Positions 57,857 through 64,000 of a stretch of 64,000 nt of DNA are shown in pieces. The stretch lies in the NCBI RefSeq assembly GCF_032854445.1, contig NC_088302.1:16301338-16365337 (forward strand). The letters run 5' to 3'. Both the position numbers and the translations under genes were made by a program. Each line of letters opens with the position of its first letter. The stretch's first letter is position 1. A model generated the notes under the pieces. It was not told the origin of the DNA and did not search any database. It worked only from the letters and a program-made list of their open reading frames with translations. This DNA is from Liolophura sinensis. Lineage: Eukaryota > Mollusca > Polyplacophora > Chitonida > Chitonidae.

Positions 57857-58394
57857 TCTCCCACAAATAACAGGCAGCTGTTGATTGATGAGCTTTACAA
57901 CGAAGATGAATTACTTCTCTGGCGCATCACAGTGTCAAGATTTAACTGGAGAATTGCAAATTTTACAATTCATGACACGAAGTGTTTTGAAAAGTATACA
58001 TATGTTTTCTTTCCACACGGTGTACATAATAACCACCTGATGAATAGAGGGATGAACGTATAGTATGCAATTTGAATAACATTGAGTATTTTTCTTGTTA
58101 TAAATTTAAATTCATTTACCTTTTATAAGTAATATGTTTAAGACGCGTTTTTATCCAATGGAAATACCCATAGCACATTTTGAGTACTTGTATGATATCA
58201 GTCAACTGTGACGTAGTATAAAACCCAAATTCATCATTTTGGCTTGCCTTCAGATTTCGGAATCATTTGGCGCCTTTAGAGTACTTGGTACATTTAGGCA
58301 GACAATTAAGTGGGTAACAATAAGTAAAACAGAAATTAATCGTGTCACGTGTGAATACAAGCCCGCTGTGTGTAAGGAGAGGGTTTACACCCCT

Positions 58395-58408
58395 CCCCCC
58401 CCCCCCCC
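58395..58408. repeat. C14 homopolymer just beyond the duplication end
   Basis: A run of 14 C within a CCCT-rich stretch, 22 bp after the last base shared by the two units. Confidence 0.9.
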
Positions 58409-58680
58409 ACTCCACCCACACCACACGGATTTGATCCCCGGCTGAGATGCACTCACTATGAATTCGACCCACTACACGTCTCTTGCCAGAAACAACTGAG
58501 CGAAGACTCAGCTTGGCAAGTGAAAGGAAATGCCTTTTGTATGACGTTGTTGAATGAGAAGCAGTTTCAGTTTGTCAGCAAAACAGTGTCAAACAACACA
58601 GTGGCATTTCTAAGTTTAAATGATGGCGGCTATGACTCGCCACACTTGTGATCACGTCTGGCAGGGAACACTCTCTGGCA

Positions 58681-58686
58681 TATAAA
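58681..58686 (+). promoter_or_regulatory. Candidate TATA box of the cyclin-O-like gene
   Basis: TATAAA lies 80 bp before the proposed ATG, at a spacing that would give a 5' UTR of about 50 bp. It is the only promoter motif I see between the duplication end and the gene. Confidence 0.4.
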
Positions 58687-58765
58687 CTATTAGACCGCCA
58701 ATCCGACAGGTTGTCCAGGACTTTGCCTTCCAGGCACATATCAGCTCTCTGGTATATCTCACAAC

Positions 58766-61700
58766 ATGGCCGGTTCTCAAGATACTCTAGGCGTGGAGGA
58801 TTTGTCAATCACTGACACGGATCTTTGCCATGCAGAGTTGTCTGGCTGCAGTGACGTAAATCTCTCGGACATTTCAGACGAGGTAGGTTTGAAAAATTGC
58901 CCGACAACAAAACTTGTCAGGATATTTAGTTGAATACAATGTTGTAATTAGACGACCGTTTCACTAAATAAGTAGTATCTGATTTTCGCGATGAACCACA
59001 GGATCATGTGAGCATTTTTTTTTTATCAGGATCACCCAGTCACTTTACACAGGATTTCGCGACTGACTCTAGTACAATCACCAGTTATGAACTAACATTG
59101 GAAGCACAAATCATCTGTTATCTTTCCATATTTGCCGACAACGTTCCCAGTCCATTTTCAATGTTTGAATTTATTGGTAGGTAGGAGTCAAAATAAATAC
59201 TAATTAAAATGCGCAACTGTTGGATGTATATTGACAGGTCATTCCGCAATATGCTACCTGATCTCAGAAAATCCACTGGTTCTCGCGAGATTTCCGCAGA
59301 AGTTGGGTGAATACCGATTATTCTGACACATCGTTTCACCATCAAACGTTTATGTTCATTCATAAAACAATAACAACATCGATTTATAGTGATGGGATCT
59401 TTAAATAGAGATCTTAACCATTATCTCTTTAAAGCGCAGTTGTGTGGTGGACTGGATGTTGTGGTCAGTATACGTGTTGTGTTTTAGAGGAAGATGTTAG
59501 GCCAGGTAAAAATTTTATTAATTGCCTATTCCATCCTCTCATATACCAACCACCTTCATGCTGAATAACTGCTGTAAGCAGGGACACGAGAGTATAGATA
59601 ATTATATCTTTATGATACGACTCATCTGCGGGAAAAGAAATGACTAAACGATGTGCTGTCGGTAGTTCACATTTGAGACTGAATGTATGTAATAAAATAT
59701 CGCCATCTTATATGGTAATTCTATGGCATCTGAAATTGGAAGTGACTGGGCTTCGAATGACTGGAAAAGGAAAGGATTTAAAAGCCAGACATATTATAAT
59801 TAGACAAGAATAAGATAAGAAATTATTTAACGTCGGTTTTACAAACGTACTGTATAAAATGTTAGCTTTAATAAGAACCTATCATCATCGACACATCTAA
59901 CAAGATAGTCACATGAATAAGAACAGATAGGACAGCTGTTTTGATTTAACTTATGAACTATACGACTTAAAATATTCAAAAACATACAAGGGTTTTTTTG
60001 TATTAGAATATCTGCTTTACAAATTTTCGAAAACGTACACAAATATAAATCTACAGGTAAAAGGATAATAGATATACAAACATATTTAAAATTCTTTTCT
60101 TTGTCCTTTAAGAATCATTTGATAAATAAATAACGCATGCTAATATATTAGCCAACGGAACCGCGACCTATGCTGTAGTACCGTATAAATCTATCCAATC
60201 TAACGAAAATTATTGTTTTAATAAATAGAAACTACTATTATTATTATTCTATATTTTAAATTAAACATTTTGTGTACAAGCAGATTTAAACATTACATGA
60301 AAATACGTGGTTATTTAGATTCTCGTTTGAGAATTTTATACATCATATGTAATATATGACTGATCAGTAGTTTGAAGCTATTTTGAATGCAACCAGTGCC
60401 AACACGATGAAACTTATTTACGTAGCTCTGTTTTCTTTTAAATCAACTGCAGATGTTCCTTCAAACTGCGTCGCTTGCGTCATTAATGAGTGTGAATCGC
60501 TTTGAGGGCCCTGTCAACATTCAAATAACCATTATACCCTATAAAATTAATTTGAGGTGTATGTATAAGGGATTATGCGATCAATTACTGAGATATGCCA
60601 TGGGCCTCTGCCTTTTTCATGTTGATTAACACTGTTATAACAATTTTGCAATTTGCTCTATATTCAGTTGGAGTCCGTGATCTCACCGTGCAGCTTGGAA
60701 TCGGGTTTTTGTTCTCGGGAATCTCTCGATTTTGATTTGTCTGACGCGCAGCTGGAGAGTTCGATCCTGGAATCAGACGTCCATAGCTCAGAGTTATTCC
60801 GGCACCGTAAGGGATTAGAGAAGAGGCGGCATCCTAAGGACAGCATGGAACATCAAACACAGGTGATTTATTGGCTCCGTAATCTAGAGACATGTTTTCA
60901 AATCGTATAAGTTCTGCTAAAACAATAGGTACTTACTAGATCAGACATTAATATACTGTCTTTCTACATTTCGACGGCGGCCTTCAGCCAGCGAGGTTAA
61001 GTTTTTTAAACCGTCTGCGGCTCTAGTTCAAGAGATTGTTCATTTACGGTATCTCATGAAGATACATGGTTCAATTCTGGTACTTCGATACCCTCCACCT
61101 ACAAATCTTAACACCATATAAGTGAAAATTCTCGAACAATGCGTCAAATACAAATCATTTAATCCACCTTTTTGTCAATCTGCTGAATATGAAGAGAATT
61201 TATTTATTTGATTGGTGTTTTACGCTATACTCAAGAATATTTCACTTGTACGGCATCGGCCAGCATTATGGTGGTTGGAAACGGGACAGAGCCCGGGGGA
61301 AACCCATGGCTATCCTCAGTCCACTGGAAGACCTTCCCACATACGACCGAAATAGAAACCAGCATGAGTGGGCTTGAATTCACAGCTTGCTGACCTCACT
61401 CAGCCACGGGAGCCCAGCTGAAGAGAAATTAAATGGGAAGACTAATAAAGACAAACCTGTTGCCGTTTAGATTGGACATTAAAACGTTTGTTATTCGTTC
61501 TGAATTTAAGACTGTATTTGTTGAGCATTACTAAAAATAATAAAAACTCGACTAAAGTAATGTAACGTTTATGCAACGAATCACATAATCACCCGTCTTC
61601 TATGTCGCAAACTGCGGATCCTTGTGTGTTTCCCCCGGCAACTGCCCGGTTTCCTCTCACCGTCATCCTATCAATGAAATATTTCTGAGTACGGCACAAA

Positions 61701-63791
61701 ACACCAATCAAATAAATAAATATAATCATCTTCAATCTTGTTTCTTTTGTCAGATCACAATTCCGAACCGGAAGAAGCTAGTGAAATGGCTTTCGTATCT
61801 GAACTACTTGTTCGAGTATTCCCAAGAAACCATTTTCTTGGCCGTCAATATCCTGGATCGCTATTTACAGACGACACAAGTTTCAAGAAAGACTTTCCAA
61901 CTTGTCGGAGTTGCCGCATTTCTCATCGCTGCAAAACACGTGAGTATGTTTTTTTTTTTTTACGAATTTATGAATTATAAATTACACATTTAATCGCTTT
62001 ACAACATAAATAAGCCGTTTAAAAATGTGATTGTCTAAGCACCCTCAGTGGCGCTACATTTGATCAGAACTGCATACAAAGAATTATTTATTTATTTGAT
62101 TGGTGTTTTACGCCACACTCCAAAATATTTCACCTATACGAGGGCGACCAGCGTTGTGGTGAGAGGAAAACGGACAGAGCCCTGAGAGACACCTACGACC
62201 ACCCTGTTGTTGACAGACCTTTCCACATACAGTCGGAGAGAAAGCCAGCATGAGCTGAGCTTGAACTCACGGCGGACGCTATATGGATATTTATTAACGA
62301 TACAAAGTTAAAAAAATTTTTATTTTTAAAATTGTGTAAAAAGTAGATTAATATACATTTCTGAGAGTTTTGAGGAAGACACATACAAAATGTTTTATGT
62401 AAAAATGTCTAATTCAGTCACATGTATATTACAGTAATGTAGTTCCTCATGTAGAACATGTGGAGGAAGCACATAAAACAGAATAAGTGTCCTTTTCTAT
62501 GATGGAATAGCCATTGTAATAGGGTATTTTGACGTATATAAACTGTAAAAAATAGTTTCGATCAAATATTAATGACAACTGCATATTTTTACATAGAAAC
62601 CTTACTTTTTCATTTTCTTTTCACTAAATTACATGCAGTCTGATATTTTGATTGTATGGTGGACGTCACGGACCACGTTGATAGTGTATTTCACTAATGA
62701 CGTCACCTCGTTGATGATGTATGCCACTAATGACGTCACCTCGTTGATAATGTATGTCACTAATGACGTCATCTCGTTCTTTCCTTTTGTCCTGAAACAT
62801 GCATTTAATTAATTAATTTATTTATTTTATTTATTTGATTGGTGTTTGACGCTGTACTCAAGAATATTTCACTTATGCGATGGCGGCCTGAATTATGATG
62901 AGAGGAAACCGGGCCTAGCATGGGGGGAAACCCACGACCATCCGCAGGTTGCTGGAAGACAACATGCATTTAACGTCACGTTTTTGGGGAAAGCACGTCT
63001 CCTGCACACGCACACGCTATCTCGAACTACAGTTCGCCAAAAAATTTATTTGGAACCGAAGGTAAAGGTGTAGATAAAGTTGCTTGGCGTGTTTCGGGTT
63101 AGCTTCATTTTCAGAGATTCAGATCCTGCCTAAATACGACTTGTGTCACAACAGCAACACATAAATAATCTGTCTGTCATTATTGTACATATTTACTTTG
63201 AATATTCTCAGTGTTACAATACATCTGGGATATTTTTCTATTTCTTAAATTCTGCTCACGTTGGCTCCCCTCCGGTCGAACGTGGGAAGATTTGTCATTA
63301 ACTTGCGGATAACCGTGAGTTAAATCGGGCACTGCCTAGTTGCCTCTCACCATAACGCTGGTAGCGGTCGTACAAGTGAAATGTTCTTGAGTATGGCGTG
63401 AAACACCAATGAAAAAAATACATTAATACTATCTTTTAGTATTTTCTGGTTTATTGTGAATACACTGATTTGTTACCGTTCCTGAATGATGTGGTCAAGC
63501 TAAAGCTCAATTCAAAGGTCGCTTCACCAGCAGACATAAATAATTGTATATTGTGGAACTTTGACATTTTATTCTCTATGTGTTTCAGGAGGAAGTCGAA
63601 CTCCCAGAAATCAACGCGTTGATTTACGCATGCGGCCAAATTTTTGGCCGTTATCAGATAATAGAAATGGAGAAACACATCCTGGTGTCTTTAGATTTCG
63701 AGTTGTTTGCTTCGACGGCTTCATTTTTCCTTGAGTATTTCGCCCGTTGTGAAATGGCCGCAAAAAAGGGTACGGAGGATGCCGGGTTTAA
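58766..63791 (+). CDS. CCNO: Cyclin-O-like protein, first four exons (3' end beyond window)
   Basis: Four coding exons: 58766-58882, 60668-60862, 61754-61939 and 63589-63791. Donors are GTAGGT, GTGATT, GTGAGT and GTAAGT, each acceptor ends in CAG, and the first three exons are whole codons. Exons 1 and 2 give about 104 residues rich in Ser, Asp and Leu without a known domain. Exon 3 starts the cyclin box (NRKKLVKWLSYLNYLFEYSQ, LAVNILDRYLQTTQVS, FQLVGVAAFLIAAKH). Exon 4 continues with EEVELPEINALIYACGQIFG and LDFELFASTASFFLEYFARC. The FQLxGV, IAxK, ACGxxFxRxQ and SFFLEYF features match cyclin O better than cyclins A or B as I remember them. Cyclin O is known in vertebrates for centriole amplification in multiciliated cells. 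The start is the first ATG after the TATA-like box. The second cyclin fold and the C-terminus lie outside the window. Confidence 0.8.
58883..60667 (+). other. Intron 1 of the cyclin-O-like gene
   Basis: AT-rich, with no SINE copy or coding signal that I recognise. Confidence 0.6.
61196..61415 (-). repeat. SINE family A in intron 2 of the cyclin gene
   Basis: TTTATTTGATTGGTGTTTTACG, CAGCATTATGGTGGTTGG, with the head shortened to CTCAGCCACGGGAGCCC. Confidence 0.85.
61609..61724 (+). repeat. SINE family A 3' fragment, 30 bp before exon 3
   Basis: ACTGCGGATCCTTGTGTGTT, GCCCGGTTTCCTCTCACCG, then GAGTACGGCACAAAACACCAA and the tail ATAAATAAATATA. Its end lies close to the acceptor of exon 3 (61754), within the branch-point region. 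Confidence 0.8.
62080..62280 (-). repeat. SINE family A in intron 3, head missing
   Basis: TTATTTATTTGATTGGTGTT, GAGGGCGACCAGCGTTGTGG, ending at TTGAACTCACGGCGGACGC. Confidence 0.85.
62679..62777. repeat. 33-bp tandem repeat carrying three TGACGTCA sites
   Basis: Three units of TTGATRRTGTATKYCACTAA plus TGACGTCAYCTCG. The palindrome TGACGTCA lies at 62698-62705, 62731-62738 and 62764-62771, exactly 33 bp apart. It is the full CRE site of the CREB/ATF family. A partial GGACGTCACG lies just before. The repeat is in intron 3 of the cyclin gene. Confidence 0.9.
62806..62960 (-). repeat. SINE family A in intron 3, 5'-truncated
   Basis: An extended TTTATTTATTTTATTTATTT tail, GATTGGTGTTTGACGCTG, ending after CCATCCGCAGGTTGCTGG. 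Confidence 0.85.
63250..63412 (+). repeat. SINE family A in intron 3, diverged
   Basis: CTGCTCACGTTGGCTCCCCT, CTTGCGGATAACCGTGAGTT, GTGAAATGTTCTTGAGTATG and CGTGAAACACCAATG. Confidence 0.8.
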
Positions 63792-64000
63792 GTAAGTTTC
63801 AGTGCTGTTTTATTCTTCTCAAGATGGACTCTATCGCACCTTCTCATGTCAGGGAGCCAGTCCTGGTAAAATGCAATAGTGACACATTGCAATGAAACAA
63901 CAGTAAACTTTATTTGATTTTTTTAACCAGAGCCTGAGGGGGCGTTGTCTTTGGTTTGTACGACAGCATTGCTCTCCCCACTCCATCGTCACGAAACTGA
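63792..64000 (+). other. Start of intron 4 of the cyclin-O-like gene
   Basis: It begins GTAAGTTTCAG. No further exon is seen before the window ends. Confidence 0.6.

Larger units (their letters stand above)
33504..58373. repeat. Tandem segmental duplication, unit 2 (about 24.9 kb)
   Basis: A direct repeat of 8667-33502. It begins in the TRIM RING at GGTGGGAACATCAG and ends at CCCGCTGTGTGT, followed by new sequence AAGGAGAGGG. A C14 run lies about 20 bp further on. Larger differences from unit 1 are listed with the individual features: extra sequence at 35360-35515, the LINE tail, the intron of gene 5 and the extra SINE-flanked block at 54640-55520. Confidence 0.92.

Noticed and set aside
61622-61993. 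Cyclin exon 3 starting upstream as one long frame from 61622
   Set aside because: The upstream part is a SINE fragment. The CAG acceptor at 61751-61753 and the cyclin alignment define the exon start.

Overview
The window looks like nuclear DNA of a lophotrochozoan animal, most likely a mollusc or brachiopod. The reasons are spliced genes with GT-AG introns, low gene density, AT-rich spacers, and many copies of tRNA-derived SINE families of a type I associate with molluscs and their relatives. The species cannot be named from the sequence alone.

Layout. (1) 1-2552, + strand: the last four coding exons of proteasome subunit alpha type-4 (PSMA4). (2) 2553-7631: intergenic DNA with a diverged tandem duplication, two SINEs lying tail to tail, and one weak candidate small ORF. 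(3) 7632-58373, all on the - strand: a cluster of five intact TRIM-like genes (RING, two B-boxes, coiled coil, no B30.2 or NHL) and one RING-only fragment. Each coding region is a single uninterrupted exon. Each has a splice acceptor 14-17 bp before the ATG and a non-coding leader exon 1.8-3.9 kb upstream with a shared GTAAGATG donor. Each leader lies about 80 bp from a conserved CACGTG E-box. (4) 58374-64000, + strand: the first four coding exons of a cyclin-O-like gene, cut off by the window end.

The main structural event is a direct tandem duplication of about 24.8 kb. Unit 1 is about 8667-33502 and unit 2 about 33504-58373. The left edge falls inside the RING of the first TRIM gene, so the second copy keeps only the leader, promoter and RING, fused to a few residues from the far end of unit 1. 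By hand counts on short samples the units differ by about 1-3.5 percent. They also differ by several larger events: a LINE tail, a SINE-SINE deletion, a replaced TRIM intron and a promoter deletion. An assembly that placed two haplotypes in tandem would look similar and must be excluded.

The TRIM proteins share a nearly invariant B-box region, a diverged coiled coil and a conserved C-terminal tail with no domain I recognise. Between coil and tail is a short segment that is completely different even between the two copies made by the recent duplication. This swapped segment, the shared promoter and leader, and signs of gene conversion are the most interesting signals. They suggest a multigene system of E3-ligase-like proteins under diversifying pressure. 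An innate-immune role is inference only.
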